Part shown: positions 26,050 to 35,109 of the stretch, piece after piece
Numbering within the stretch: position 1 is the stretch's first letter
Layout: each line of letters opens with the position of its first letter
Source: CAYFUT01 sp964346395
GTDB taxonomy: Bacteria > Bacillota > Halanaerobiia > Halobacteroidales > Halobacteroidaceae
Reading direction: 5' to 3'
Length of the DNA: 64,000 bases
Assembly: GCA_964346395.1 (NCBI GenBank)
Contig: CAYFUT010000007.1
Span: forward strand, 9,546-73,545
Notes under the pieces: generated by a model
What the model was told of the DNA's origin: nothing
Database searches by the model: none
What the model saw: the letters and a program-made list of their open reading frames with translations, nothing else
Translations under genes and position numbers: made by a program

Positions 26050-26931
26050 TTATTCACTCCTACTTCCAGCTATGGTAACCCATTCTCCATTATGGATTGT
26101 TGTTTCTAACTCAAAATTATACGACTGTAATTTATTTTTAATTTTCTCTTCTTTCTCGTCAATAATACCTGATAAAATGAAAGTTCCTTCCCCAGCCACT
26201 ACCTCATCAAGGTCAGGAATCAAATCCAAAATAATATGGGGCAAAATATTAGCCGCTACCAATTGATATTTAGCATTAACTTGATTTACTAAATCTCCCT
26301 GCTTGAAATCAATTTTCTCTGCTACCTGATTTAATTGAGCATTTTCACGGGCTACTTCTACAGCCTGGGGATCAATATCCACCCCAGTGACAGTTCCCGC
26401 TCCTAACTTGGCAGCTGCTATTGATAAAATTCCAGTTCCACTGCCGACATCAAGAAAGCTCATTCCCGGCTGTAGATAATCCTCAATCAACTGCAGACTA
26501 TTTTCAGTAGTAGCATGATAACCGGTTCCAAAAGCTTGCCCGGGATCAATTTCGATCACAATCTCTTCCGGATTAGCTGGATAGGCTTCCCAAGTAGGCT
26601 TGATAACAATCTTATCGGTCAACCGAATCGGATGGAAATTTTCTTTCCATTGATTAGCCCAATCTTCTTTTTGAACTTGATTTACCTTTATTTTACCACT
26701 ACCCACCTCTAAATTATACTGCTGAAGAGAAAAAATATCTTCCTGTAGTTGATCAATTGCCGCCTCCAGTTTTTCGGAGTCAACATTCAAATAAGCTTTA
26801 ATTACTAGTTCATCTTCTTCTGCCGCGCACTCTTCCTTACTAATTCCAGCTACCTGCAGTTCTTCTAATAAATTAGCAATTGCCGGATAAGCCTGGTGAG
26901 TAGTTTTAATTTCAATTTCTTTCCAATCCAC
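26050..26931 (-). CDS. prmA: Ribosomal protein L11 methyltransferase PrmA
   Basis: 293 aa. Trimethylates Lys and N-terminal groups of L11. The N-terminal substrate-recognition domain is followed by a SAM-binding fold with LDVGSGTGILSIAAAKLGA (about residues 170-188) and VAANILPHIILDL. The GTG at 26931 (protein start MDWKEIEIKTTHQAYP) is preferred: it has GAGGTGAC 5 nt upstream and matches the family N-terminus. Another GTG 9 bp upstream would sit inside that ribosome site. It follows dnaJ by 17 bp, as in many Firmicutes. Confidence 0.94.
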   Translation of the reverse strand: MDWKEIEIKTTHQAYPAIANLLEELQVAGISKEECAAEEDELVIKAYLNVDSEKLEAAIDQLQEDIFSLQQYNLEVGSGKIKVNQVQKEDWANQWKENFHPIRLTDKIVIKPTWEAYPANPEEIVIEIDPGQAFGTGYHATTENSLQLIEDYLQPGMSFLDVGSGTGILSIAAAKLGAGTVTGVDIDPQAVEVARENAQLNQVAEKIDFKQGDLVNQVNAKYQLVAANILPHIILDLIPDLDEVVAGEGTFILSGIIDEKEEKIKNKLQSYNFELETTIHNGEWVTIAGSRSE

Positions 26932-26948
26932 CTTAGTCACCTCAATTA

Positions 26949-28100
26949 TTAGTCAAATAATCCTTTTATTTTCTGCCAAAAACCTTTCTGCTCGGGATTG
27001 ATCTCATCGCCGCTCATTTCAGCAAACTCTGTTAATAGCTCTTTTTGTTCTTTATCGAGTTCCTCCGGAATTATTACTTTGGCCTTAATTATCTGATCTC
27101 CCCGTCCCCGGCTATTTAAATGGGGAATTCCTTTGTCTTTTAAGCGGAATGAATCTCCCGGCTGGGTTCCTTCTGGAATTTCAAACTGTACCTTACCATC
27201 TAGCGTAGGAACAGTAATCTTATCCCCTAAAGTCGCCTGCACAAAACTAATCGGTACTTCGCAAATAATATTATCTCTATCCCGTTCAAACACTTCATGT
27301 TCCTGCACATTAACTACCACATAGAGATCGCCAGCAGGACCGCCGTTCTTCCCAGCTTCTCCTTCACCTCTAATCCGCAGCTTAGAACCATCGCGTACAC
27401 CAGCCGGAATATTAACTGATACTTTCCGGCGCCGTTTAACCTGCCCCTGACCATTACATTCTGGACAAGGTTCAGTAACAAACTTACCAGTTCCATTACA
27501 CCGATCACAAGTTTTAGTCTGGACCATCTGACCAAAAGGAGTATTCTGTTTAAATTGAATCTTACCTTTTCCATTACATTTAGCACAAGTTTCTACATCC
27601 TCCGGTGATTCAGCCCCTGTTCCGTTACAGGCTGGACATTCTTCCGTCCGGGGAATAGTAATCTCTTTTTCAGCTCCAAAAGCAGCTTCTTCAAAAGAAA
27701 CTTCCATCCGATAACGAAGGTCGTTACCTTTCTGCGCTCTACTTTCTCTGCGGCTTCTCCTGCCGCCGCGTCGGCGGTCGCCAAAGAAAATATCAAAAAT
27801 ATCGTCAAAACTACCAAAGTCGCCGCCAAAACCACCGGCTTGCCGTTGGCCGCCGCCAAATCCACCAGCTTGATCACCAACACCAGCATGACCGTATTTA
27901 TCATATTTGGCCCGCTGTTGTTCATCACTTAATACTTCATAAGCTTCTGTAATTTCTTTAAACCTTTCTTCCGCATTCTCTTCATCACTGATATCCGGAT
28001 GATACTTTTTTGATAATTTTCGATACGCCTTCTTAATTTCTTCTTGGCTCGCATCTCTGTCTACCCCTAATATATCATAATAATCTTTCTTCTTTGCCAT
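26949..28100 (-). CDS. dnaJ: Chaperone DnaJ
   Basis: 383 aa from the ATG at 28100 (GAGGTGG upstream). A J domain with YHPDISDEENAEE carries the HPD that stimulates DnaK ATPase. A Gly/Phe-rich linker rich in GGFGGG follows (residues 75-110). Four zinc motifs come next: CPACNGTG, CAKCNGKG, CDRCNGTG and CPECNGQG. The C-terminal client-binding domain ends the protein. A likely terminator lies between dnaK and this gene, so its level may be set lower than that of DnaK. Confidence 0.97.
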   Translation of the reverse strand: MAKKKDYYDILGVDRDASQEEIKKAYRKLSKKYHPDISDEENAEERFKEITEAYEVLSDEQQRAKYDKYGHAGVGDQAGGFGGGQRQAGGFGGDFGSFDDIFDIFFGDRRRGGRRSRRESRAQKGNDLRYRMEVSFEEAAFGAEKEITIPRTEECPACNGTGAESPEDVETCAKCNGKGKIQFKQNTPFGQMVQTKTCDRCNGTGKFVTEPCPECNGQGQVKRRRKVSVNIPAGVRDGSKLRIRGEGEAGKNGGPAGDLYVVVNVQEHEVFERDRDNIICEVPISFVQATLGDKITVPTLDGKVQFEIPEGTQPGDSFRLKDKGIPHLNSRGRGDQIIKAKVIIPEELDKEQKELLTEFAEMSGDEINPEQKGFWQKIKGLFD

Positions 28101-28152
28101 GCTAATCACCACCTCTTAGCTACCATAATTTTGAAAACAAAAGTAGAAGTAT

Positions 28153-28187
28153 AAAAACAGAGTCAAAGCCATATGGCTTTGACTCTG
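28153..28187 (-). terminator. Intercistronic terminator between dnaK and dnaJ
   Basis: A perfect 13-bp inverted repeat CAGAGTCAAAGCC-ATAT-GGCTTTGACTCTG (28158-28187) is followed on the minus strand by TTTTTATAC. It starts 34 nt after the dnaK stop and ends about 50 nt before dnaJ. Confidence 0.85.
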
Positions 28188-28220
28188 TCCCTAAAACCTT
28201 TCTATTTACAGAACTATTCT

Positions 28221-30092
28221 CTACTCTTCGTCTTCCTCATCTACTTCTTCATAATCAACATCTACTACATCTTCTTCCTCTTCAGCCTCTGCTCCGGCAG
28301 CTCCCTGTTGGGCCTGCTGCTGAGCTTCTGCCTGTTGATAAGCCTGCTGGCTTAATTCATGCAGCTGCTGGTTTAAAGCTTCCTTTTTACTTTCAATCTC
28401 ATCTGTATCTAACTCATCAGGATCTATATTGTGAATATCAACTTCATCTAATACCTCTTCTAGTTCTTCTTTGGCAGCTTCAATTTCACTAATCAAGCTG
28501 TCGTCAACTTGCTCGCCCATCTCTTCAATAGTCTTTTCCGTCTGGCGGACAAGACTATCAGCTTCAGTGACTGTTTCTACTGCTTCCCGCTTTTTCTTGT
28601 CTTCTTCCTCATGTTTTTCAGCTTCATTTACCATCTGCTCAATTTCCTCTTCAGATAGTCCGGTATCAGCTTCAATTGTAATATCTTCCTGCTTACCGGA
28701 ACCTTTATCTTCAGCAGAAACATGTACAATACCATCTTTATCAATCTTGAAGGTTACTTCAATCTGCGGTACTCCCCGCGGTGCTGGAGGAATTCCTGTC
28801 AGCTGGAAGCGGCCTAAAGTCTCATTATCTTTGGCCATTTCCCGTTCACCCTGCAGCACATGAATATCAACTGTCGTCTGATTATCTTCAGCAGTAGAGA
28901 ATACTTTGCTCTTCTCTGTCGGAATAGTGGTATTACGCTCAATTAACTTGGTGAATACTCCACCTAAAGTTTCAATTCCTAGCGATAAAGGAGTTACATC
29001 TAACAGAACTACATCATCAACTTCATCATTAATAATTCCCGCCTGAATAGCTGCTCCTAAAGCCACACATTCATCAGGATTAATTCCTTTATTAGGTTCT
29101 ACTCCAATTTCATTTTCAATTGCTTCCTGAACAGCAGGAATTCGCGTAGAACCTCCTACCAACAGTACCTGATCAATATCGGATTTAGTCATATCTGCAT
29201 CAGCTAGAGCATTGTCCGTAGCATCCATCGTCTGGTCAATATAATCAGCAATCATATCTTCAAACTCCGACCGAGAAATATCTATATCTAAATGAACTGG
29301 ACCGTCTTCAGTCTGCGTAATAAACGGCAGATTAACATTAGTAGTTGCCACATTGGACAGCTCAATCTTCGCTTCTTCCGCTGCATCTCTTAACCGCTGC
29401 AGCGCCATTTTGTCATTGCGAAGATCGATCCCGTGCTGACCTTCAAATTTATCAGCTAAATAATCTACAATTTCCTCATCAAAATCATCTCCGCCGAGCT
29501 GATTATCTCCATGAGTAGCAACAACTTCAAATACTCCATCTCCCAGATCAAGAATAGAGACATCAAAAGTTCCGCCGCCTAAATCATAAACTAATACTGT
29601 CTGGTCTGCATCATCATCAAGCCCATAGGCAAGAGAAGCTGCTGTCGGCTCATTAATAATTCGTTTAACATCCAGACCAGCAATCTTACCAGCATCTTTT
29701 GTTGCCTGCCGCTGAGCATCCGTAAAGTAAGCAGGAACTGTAATTACTGCTTCTTCAACTTCTTCTCCTACATAATCTTCAGCATAGGTTTTAATTTCCT
29801 GTAAAATCATCGCTGAAATTTCTTCGGGAGTTCTAGCTTCGCCTCCCAATTCAACCTCGTAATCTCTTTCTCCCATGTGACGTTTGATCGAACGAACAGT
29901 TTGATCAGGATTTTTAATAAACTGTCGTTTGGCAGGTTCCCCGACTAACCGTTCTTCTTTATCATTATATCCAACTACCGAAGGAGTTGTTCGATTACCC
30001 TGTCTATTCGGAATAACAGTAGGATCGCCACCTTCCATTACTGCTGCACAAGAATTTGTAGTTCCCAGATCAATACCAATAACTTTACCCAT
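28221..30092 (-). CDS. dnaK: Chaperone DnaK (Hsp70)
   Basis: 623 aa from the ATG at 30092 (GGAGGATG upstream). The nucleotide-binding domain shows GKVIGIDLGTTNSCAAVME, VYDLGGGTFDVSILDLGDG and LLVGGSTRIPAVQ. The substrate-binding domain follows from about residue 380 (LLDVTPLSLGIETLGG). The lid ends in a very acidic, Gln/Ala-rich tail (DVVDVDYEEVDEEDEE). ATP-driven folding with DnaJ and GrpE. It is the third gene of the hrcA-grpE-dnaK-dnaJ unit, under CIRCE. Confidence 0.98.
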   Translation of the reverse strand: MGKVIGIDLGTTNSCAAVMEGGDPTVIPNRQGNRTTPSVVGYNDKEERLVGEPAKRQFIKNPDQTVRSIKRHMGERDYEVELGGEARTPEEISAMILQEIKTYAEDYVGEEVEEAVITVPAYFTDAQRQATKDAGKIAGLDVKRIINEPTAASLAYGLDDDADQTVLVYDLGGGTFDVSILDLGDGVFEVVATHGDNQLGGDDFDEEIVDYLADKFEGQHGIDLRNDKMALQRLRDAAEEAKIELSNVATTNVNLPFITQTEDGPVHLDIDISRSEFEDMIADYIDQTMDATDNALADADMTKSDIDQVLLVGGSTRIPAVQEAIENEIGVEPNKGINPDECVALGAAIQAGIINDEVDDVVLLDVTPLSLGIETLGGVFTKLIERNTTIPTEKSKVFSTAEDNQTTVDIHVLQGEREMAKDNETLGRFQLTGIPPAPRGVPQIEVTFKIDKDGIVHVSAEDKGSGKQEDITIEADTGLSEEEIEQMVNEAEKHEEEDKKKREAVETVTEADSLVRQTEKTIEEMGEQVDDSLISEIEAAKEELEEVLDEVDIHNIDPDELDTDEIESKKEALNQQLHELSQQAYQQAEAQQQAQQGAAGAEAEEEEDVVDVDYEEVDEEDEE

Positions 30093-30197
30093 AACTATCA
30101 TCCTCCTCATTAAAATTTTATATTAGAGATTTCTCACTTCAACTTAACTAAGGATAGTCTTACTTAAGCTCAAACTTAACCTTACACTCAAATAACA
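30093..30197. repeat. dnaK-grpE spacer with purine/pyrimidine-biased repeat remnant
   Basis: The 105-bp spacer contains TTAAGCTCAAACTTAACC followed by TTACACTCAAA (about 30161-30190), similar to the CTCAAACTTAACCTCAAG tract of family B in the 47 kb spacer. No terminator or promoter is evident, so grpE-dnaK read-through is expected. Confidence 0.35.
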
Positions 30198-30905
30198 TTA
30201 CTCCGCAATTTTAACCATTGCTGGCCTAATTACCAGATTATCTAATTTATAACCCGGCTGCATTTCTTCGATGATTACACCAGATTCATACTCTTCACTT
30301 TCTTCAGTCATTGCTGCTTCGTGAAAATTAGGATCGAATTCTTCACCTACCGTTGCAATTTCTTCTACACCTTTTTTATGTAATAAATCTACCAACTGCT
30401 TATAAATCATCTCTACTCCCTTAAGAACATCTGCCGCTTCTTCGCTATCTTGAGAAGTGTTTAAAGCCCGTTCAAAATTATCTATAATCGGGAGTAGATC
30501 TTCTACTAGTTCTTTAATGGCCTGCTGATTAGCTCGTTTCTTTTCCTTTTCGATCCGCTTTTTATAATTAGAAAAGTCAGCCTGCAGTCTCTGCAGCCGA
30601 TTCACGTACTTTTCTTTTTCTTCTTTTTCAGCTGCCAACTCTTCCTCTAACTCACCAATCTGCTCTTCAAACTGCTGAGCTGCAGTTAAGCCTTCTTTTA
30701 ATTTGTTTAATCTCTCTTCAATTAAACCTACCTCAGTTTCCAATTCCACCTCCACTTCTTCTTCTAACTTCATAATTTCTGCTTCTAACTCTTCTAACTC
30801 ACTAGCCGTTTCTAATTCTTCTTCAACTGCTTCTACAGTTTCAGAAGAACTACCCTCTTCTGCAGCATCAGCCGCTGCCTGCTCTTCATTTTTTTTCTCT
30901 GTCAT
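30198..30905 (-). CDS. grpE: Nucleotide exchange factor GrpE
   Basis: 235 aa, longer than the common 190-200 because of an acidic N-terminal extension of about 60 residues that runs into a long coiled coil (EEEVEVELETEVGLIEERLN). The GrpE core is clear: LQADFSNYKKRIEKEKKRAN, DLLPIIDNFERAL and the C-terminal beta wing EFDPNFHEAAM ... MQPGYKLDNLVIRPAMVKI. It drives ADP release from DnaK. The ATG at 30905 has AGGTGATAGTA before it. 20 bp after hrcA. Confidence 0.96.
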   Translation of the reverse strand: MTEKKNEEQAAADAAEEGSSSETVEAVEEELETASELEELEAEIMKLEEEVEVELETEVGLIEERLNKLKEGLTAAQQFEEQIGELEEELAAEKEEKEKYVNRLQRLQADFSNYKKRIEKEKKRANQQAIKELVEDLLPIIDNFERALNTSQDSEEAADVLKGVEMIYKQLVDLLHKKGVEEIATVGEEFDPNFHEAAMTEESEEYESGVIIEEMQPGYKLDNLVIRPAMVKIAE

Positions 30906-30925
30906 TACTATCACCTACCTACATT

Positions 30926-31966
30926 CTACTGATTAGTTAAATACTTGCTTAAGAAATTCGACATGAACTTAACCGAACTTACTACTTTCGAATAATCCAT
31001 GCGGGTCGGTCCTAACACTCCAATTTTCCCCACCGGACGACCTTTAAAACTATAAGTGGCAATTACTATACTGCAGTCCTTAATTTCTTCGCGGGTGTTT
31101 TCATCTCCAATTAAAACTTCTACCCCTTGATTACTTTCTATTTCATCTAATATCTCCTGGACTAAATCTTGATGTTCTAGCACTTTAAGTACATCTTTTA
31201 CTTTAGTAATATCATTGAACTCAGGTTGGTCTAAAATATAAGTAGTCCCATCTAAGTATATTTTCCCAACTGACGAAGATTTATCCGTAAATAGTCCTTG
31301 AGTTAAAAAAGCTAAATCTTCAAACGAAACACTCAACCGCTTGACTAAGTCTCGGGCCAACTCAGTTAGTAGGTCATTATCAATCTCCTGCAGAGCCATG
31401 CCATGCAGCCTTTGGTTTAAAAACCGAGTCATCTCCGTCAATTCTTCTTCACTCAGATGAGAAGAAAGTTCCACTACTTTATCCTGCACCAGCCCGGTAT
31501 CAGTTACTAGCACAATCAATATCTTATTTTCAGCCACGGGAACTAACTTCAACCGCTGAAAAATACTCTTCTGTACTCGGGGGCTAGAAGCTAAAGAAGT
31601 ATACCGCGTCAAATCGGATAACATCTGCGAAGTATACTGGATTAATTCCTGAATCTCCTGCTGCCGTGAATCATTATATTCCCTCTTTACAGCCTCAATT
31701 TCCTGTGCTGACAGCCCATCATAATCCATCAATGAATCGACAAAAAATCGGTAGCCCTTATCTGAAGGTATCCGCCCTGCCGACCGATGAGGCTGCTCTA
31801 AGTAGCCAGCTTCTTCTAAATCAGCCATTTCATTTCTGATAGTAGCGGAACTAACACCAAAATTATACCTCCGCGCTAGGGTTCTGGAGCCCACCGGTTT
31901 AGCTGTCATTACATACTCTTGAATTACTGTCTTCAAAATTTTCTTTTTCCGGCTTGTAATCTCCAT
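30926..31966 (-). CDS. hrcA: Heat-inducible transcription repressor HrcA
   Basis: 346 aa, full length. HrcA binds CIRCE and represses chaperone genes until heat shock. The N-terminal winged helix is VIQEYVMTAKPVGSRTLARR, then GVSSATIRNEMADLEEAGYL. A GAF-like regulatory domain follows, ending with VGVLGPTRMDYSKVVSSV-like sequence (seen as KIGVLGPTRMDYSKVVSSVK). It is the first gene of its own operon and is therefore autoregulated. ATG at 31966 with GAGGGGTGG upstream. Confidence 0.97.
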   Translation of the reverse strand: MEITSRKKKILKTVIQEYVMTAKPVGSRTLARRYNFGVSSATIRNEMADLEEAGYLEQPHRSAGRIPSDKGYRFFVDSLMDYDGLSAQEIEAVKREYNDSRQQEIQELIQYTSQMLSDLTRYTSLASSPRVQKSIFQRLKLVPVAENKILIVLVTDTGLVQDKVVELSSHLSEEELTEMTRFLNQRLHGMALQEIDNDLLTELARDLVKRLSVSFEDLAFLTQGLFTDKSSSVGKIYLDGTTYILDQPEFNDITKVKDVLKVLEHQDLVQEILDEIESNQGVEVLIGDENTREEIKDCSIVIATYSFKGRPVGKIGVLGPTRMDYSKVVSSVKFMSNFLSKYLTNQ

Positions 31967-31990
31967 AATGATAACCCCACCCCTCTTCTA

Positions 31991-32017
31991 TTAGCACTCG
32001 AAAGCGTCGAGTGCTAA
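31991..32017. promoter_or_regulatory. CIRCE operator (HrcA binding site)
   Basis: A perfect TTAGCACTC-N9-GAGTGCTAA match to the consensus, 25 bp upstream of the hrcA start and just after the promoter, so in the 5' leader of hrcA-grpE-dnaK-dnaJ. Confidence 0.98.
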
Positions 32018-32032
32018 TAACTTGCTATAATA

Positions 32033-32061
32033 AAAATATCATTTCCTTCCGCATTTGTCAA
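32033..32061 (-). promoter_or_regulatory. Sigma-A promoter of the hrcA operon
   Basis: Minus strand: TTGACA (32056-32061), 17 nt, TATTTT (32033-32038). It lies 16 nt upstream of CIRCE and inside the short spacer after hemW. Confidence 0.65.
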
Positions 32062-32073
32062 ATAGAATTTTTC

Positions 32074-33210
32074 TTAACTTAGTAAAAATTTAGCCAATAC
32101 CCGATTAGCCACCATTTTTCCCCGCTGCGTTAAAAATAATCTATTCTGTTTTTGCTTGATCAAATTTTTTCGGCTTAAATCAGCAATTTCTGATTGATAA
32201 ATATCAGCAACTGAACAGTCATAGCGTTCCTCAAAATCAGCTAAAGAAATTCCTTTTTCCAACCGCAAGCCCAACATCATTGTTTCTTCCACTTTTTCCT
32301 GCCAACTTAACTTATTATACTCTTTAATCGGCAGGTTGTCTACCTCCAAAGCTTGAAAATATCTATTCAAATCAGCATAATTATAACCGCGCCCTGCTCC
32401 ATCATAAAAATGAGCTCCCGGACCAACTGCTAAATAGGGCTGATTCAGCCAATAAATCCGATTATGCCGGCATTCAAATCCAGGCTGCGCAAAATTGGAA
32501 ATCTCATACTGCTGATAACCTGCATCCGCCAGTAATTCCTGCGCCAGATGGTACATAGCTAAATCCTGTTCTTCAGTAGCTAAATCAAGTTCCCCCTGCT
32601 GCGCCCAGTTATGCATTCTAGTTCCCGGTTCCAACTTTAGATTATAACAAGAAAGATGTTCCGGCTTCAACCGGCAAACCTGCTCTAAAGTCCGGCGCCA
32701 GTCCGCCGGAAGTTGGCCCGGAAGAGCAAACATCAAATCAAGATTCAGATTGCTATATCCCAATCTCCGCGCCAAATAATAGCTATCAACTGCTCTACTT
32801 ACGGTATGGCAGCGGCCTAGCTTAGTCAAAGAAAAATTATTTAAAGCCTGAACTCCAAAACTTAACCTATTGACCCCTGCCTCTTTAAGCACCTTTAGTT
32901 TCTTTTCCGTCACCGTCTCCGGATTTGCTTCCACAGTTATTTCCGCTTTCGAAACCAAATTAAACTCCTGCCGACACTGATTAATTAAAGAAGCTATCTG
33001 TCGACCAGAAAAAACAGTAGGAGTTCCGCCACCTAAAAAGAGAGTCTTCAGATTTACTGAATATTCTTCAGCTAACAGCCTTAGTTCTTTTTTTACCGCT
33101 GATAAAAATTTAGTTCCCTGAGGCTGCTGCCAGGGAACAGAATTGAAATCACAATAATGGCATTTCTGATTGCAGAACGGAACATGCAAGTATAAGCCAA
33201 CTTCTTTCAT
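32074..33210 (-). CDS. hemW: Heme chaperone / radical-SAM protein HemW
   Basis: 378 aa from the ATG at 33210 (GAGGAG 7 nt upstream). It belongs to the HemN-like radical-SAM family. The cluster motif is C13-x3-C17-x2-C20 followed by D21-F22, the HemW form; true HemN has a further Cys at that position. So it is more likely a heme-delivery protein than a coproporphyrinogen dehydrogenase. FLGGGTPTVFSGRQ and a C-terminal HemN_C domain are present. lepA-hemW-hrcA order is conserved. Confidence 0.93.
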   Translation of the reverse strand: MKEVGLYLHVPFCNQKCHYCDFNSVPWQQPQGTKFLSAVKKELRLLAEEYSVNLKTLFLGGGTPTVFSGRQIASLINQCRQEFNLVSKAEITVEANPETVTEKKLKVLKEAGVNRLSFGVQALNNFSLTKLGRCHTVSRAVDSYYLARRLGYSNLNLDLMFALPGQLPADWRRTLEQVCRLKPEHLSCYNLKLEPGTRMHNWAQQGELDLATEEQDLAMYHLAQELLADAGYQQYEISNFAQPGFECRHNRIYWLNQPYLAVGPGAHFYDGAGRGYNYADLNRYFQALEVDNLPIKEYNKLSWQEKVEETMMLGLRLEKGISLADFEERYDCSVADIYQSEIADLSRKNLIKQKQNRLFLTQRGKMVANRVLAKFLLS

Positions 33211-33250
33211 TATTATACTCCTCAACTCTTAATTTTAATCATTATATTTC

Positions 33251-35056
33251 CTATTCATCAATAGTTAATACAGCCATAAAGGCTTCCTGAGGAATATCTA
33301 CACTGCCGACTTGTTTCATCCTTTTCTTTCCTTCTTTTTGTTCTTCTAACAACTTCTTCTTGCGGGAAACATCACCGCCGTAACACTTCTGGAGAACATC
33401 CTTCTTTTTAGCCCGCACTGTTTCTCGCGCAATCACCTCATTCCCAATTGCAGCTTGAATCGGCACTTCAAACATCTGTTCTGGAATATATTCTTTTAAT
33501 TTCTTAGCTAATTCTCGGCCTATATTATAAGCAAAGTCGCGGTGGACAATACAGGATAAAGCATCAACCGAATCTTTATTAACCAAAATATTAAGCTTTA
33601 CTAGGTCAGCTTCTGCATAGCCTTCAAACTCATAATCAAAGGTAGCATAGCCCTGAGTTTTTGATTTTAGCTTATCAAAGAAATCAAGTACAATCTCACT
33701 CAGCGGTAATTTATAAATTATCCGGACTCTCATTTCATCAAGATACTCCATGGTTACAAACTCGCCCCTCTTTTCCTGGGCTAATTCCATTACTGGCCCT
33801 ACATATTCATCAGGAACCATAATGCTGGCTTCTACTATAGGTTCTTCCATTTTTTCAATGTGATGTTTCTCCGGCATTTTAGCCGGGTTCTCAATTTCCA
33901 GCACCTTTCCATCTGTCTTATGGACTTTATACACAACACTAGGGGCAGTAGTTACTAAATCAAGATCAAATTCCCTTTCCAATCGTTCCTGAATAATCTC
34001 CATATGCAGCAGCCCCAGAAAGCCGCACCGATAGCCAAAACCTAATGCTTCTGAAGTTTCCGGCTCAAACGTCAGAGAAGCATCATTTAGCTGCAGCTTT
34101 TCTAAAGCATCTCTCAGCAGTTCATAATCATTATTATCTACCGGATATAACCCGCAGAAAACCATCGGCTTTGCCGGCTGATAGCCTGGCAGCGGCTCCG
34201 AAACAGGATTCTCCGCTGCAGTGATAGTATCTCCTACCTGGGCATTCTTTACATTCTTTATATTAGCCATAACATACCCAACTTCTCCGGCCGTAATTTC
34301 GTCTGCTTCCTTCATTTGAGGACTAAAGACGCCTACTTCATCAACCTCATAACTTTTATCAGTAGCCATCATCTTAATCTTCATCCCTGGTTTAATACTG
34401 CCGTCAAAAACGCGGTAATAAGAAATTACTCCGCGGTAAGAATCATATTTGGAATCAAAAATTAAAGCCTTTAACGGCTTGTCCTGCTCTCCAGCCGGGG
34501 GAGGAACCCGGTTAATAATTGCTTCCATAACTTCCTCCGTCCCGATCCCTTCTTTAGCACTAGTCAAAATAGCCTCATCAGGATCCCAACCTAATTCAAT
34601 TAATTCTTCCTTTACTCGATCCGGATCAGCACTAGGTAGATCAATCTTATTAATCACAGGAATAATTTCTAAATCATTCTCTAAAGCAAGATAAATATTG
34701 GCAATCGTTTGGGCTTCCACCCCTTGAGCAGCATCAATCACCAATAATGCTCCTTCACAGGCAGCTAAACTCCGCGATACTTCATAAGAAAAATCAACAT
34801 GCCCCGGCGTATCAATCAAATTCAACTTATATCTATCACCATCTTGCGCCTGATAATTCATTTGCACTGACTGTGCTTTAATCGTAATTCCGCGCTCTCG
34901 CTCTAAGTCCATTGTATCCAGCATCTGTTCTTCCATATCTCGATCAGCAATTGTATCTGTAAATTCCAGTAATCTATCCGCCAGCGTAGACTTACCGTGG
35001 TCTACATGAGCAATAATTGAAAAGTTCCTGATATTTTTCTGTTTAATGGTGCTCAT
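33251..35056 (-). CDS. lepA: Elongation factor 4 (LepA)
   Basis: 601 aa, full length. A ribosome-binding translational GTPase linked to back-translocation and ribosome assembly. IIAHVDHGKSTLADRLLEFT (G1), ERERGITIKAQSVQM (G2), IDTPGHVDFSYEVSR (G3) and VINKIDLPSADPDRV (G4) are intact. The C-terminal unique domain has VRAKKKDVLQKCYGGDVSRK. ATG at 35056 with GGAGGCGG upstream. Confidence 0.97.
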   Translation of the reverse strand: MSTIKQKNIRNFSIIAHVDHGKSTLADRLLEFTDTIADRDMEEQMLDTMDLERERGITIKAQSVQMNYQAQDGDRYKLNLIDTPGHVDFSYEVSRSLAACEGALLVIDAAQGVEAQTIANIYLALENDLEIIPVINKIDLPSADPDRVKEELIELGWDPDEAILTSAKEGIGTEEVMEAIINRVPPPAGEQDKPLKALIFDSKYDSYRGVISYYRVFDGSIKPGMKIKMMATDKSYEVDEVGVFSPQMKEADEITAGEVGYVMANIKNVKNAQVGDTITAAENPVSEPLPGYQPAKPMVFCGLYPVDNNDYELLRDALEKLQLNDASLTFEPETSEALGFGYRCGFLGLLHMEIIQERLEREFDLDLVTTAPSVVYKVHKTDGKVLEIENPAKMPEKHHIEKMEEPIVEASIMVPDEYVGPVMELAQEKRGEFVTMEYLDEMRVRIIYKLPLSEIVLDFFDKLKSKTQGYATFDYEFEGYAEADLVKLNILVNKDSVDALSCIVHRDFAYNIGRELAKKLKEYIPEQMFEVPIQAAIGNEVIARETVRAKKKDVLQKCYGGDVSRKKKLLEEQKEGKKRMKQVGSVDIPQEAFMAVLTIDE

Positions 35057-35109
35057 CTTCCGCCTCCTTTACCGAGGTTTACGGCTATAATTATAACACA
35101 GTTTTTAAT

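Noticed and set aside
27314..27928. Two minus-strand frames overlapping dnaJ
   Set aside because: They are out-of-frame shadows of the Gly-rich and zinc-finger part of dnaJ, with no ribosome sites.
28471..28863. 130-codon plus-strand frame antisense to dnaK
   Set aside because: Ser-rich shadow of the strongly biased dnaK coding strand; no start signal.
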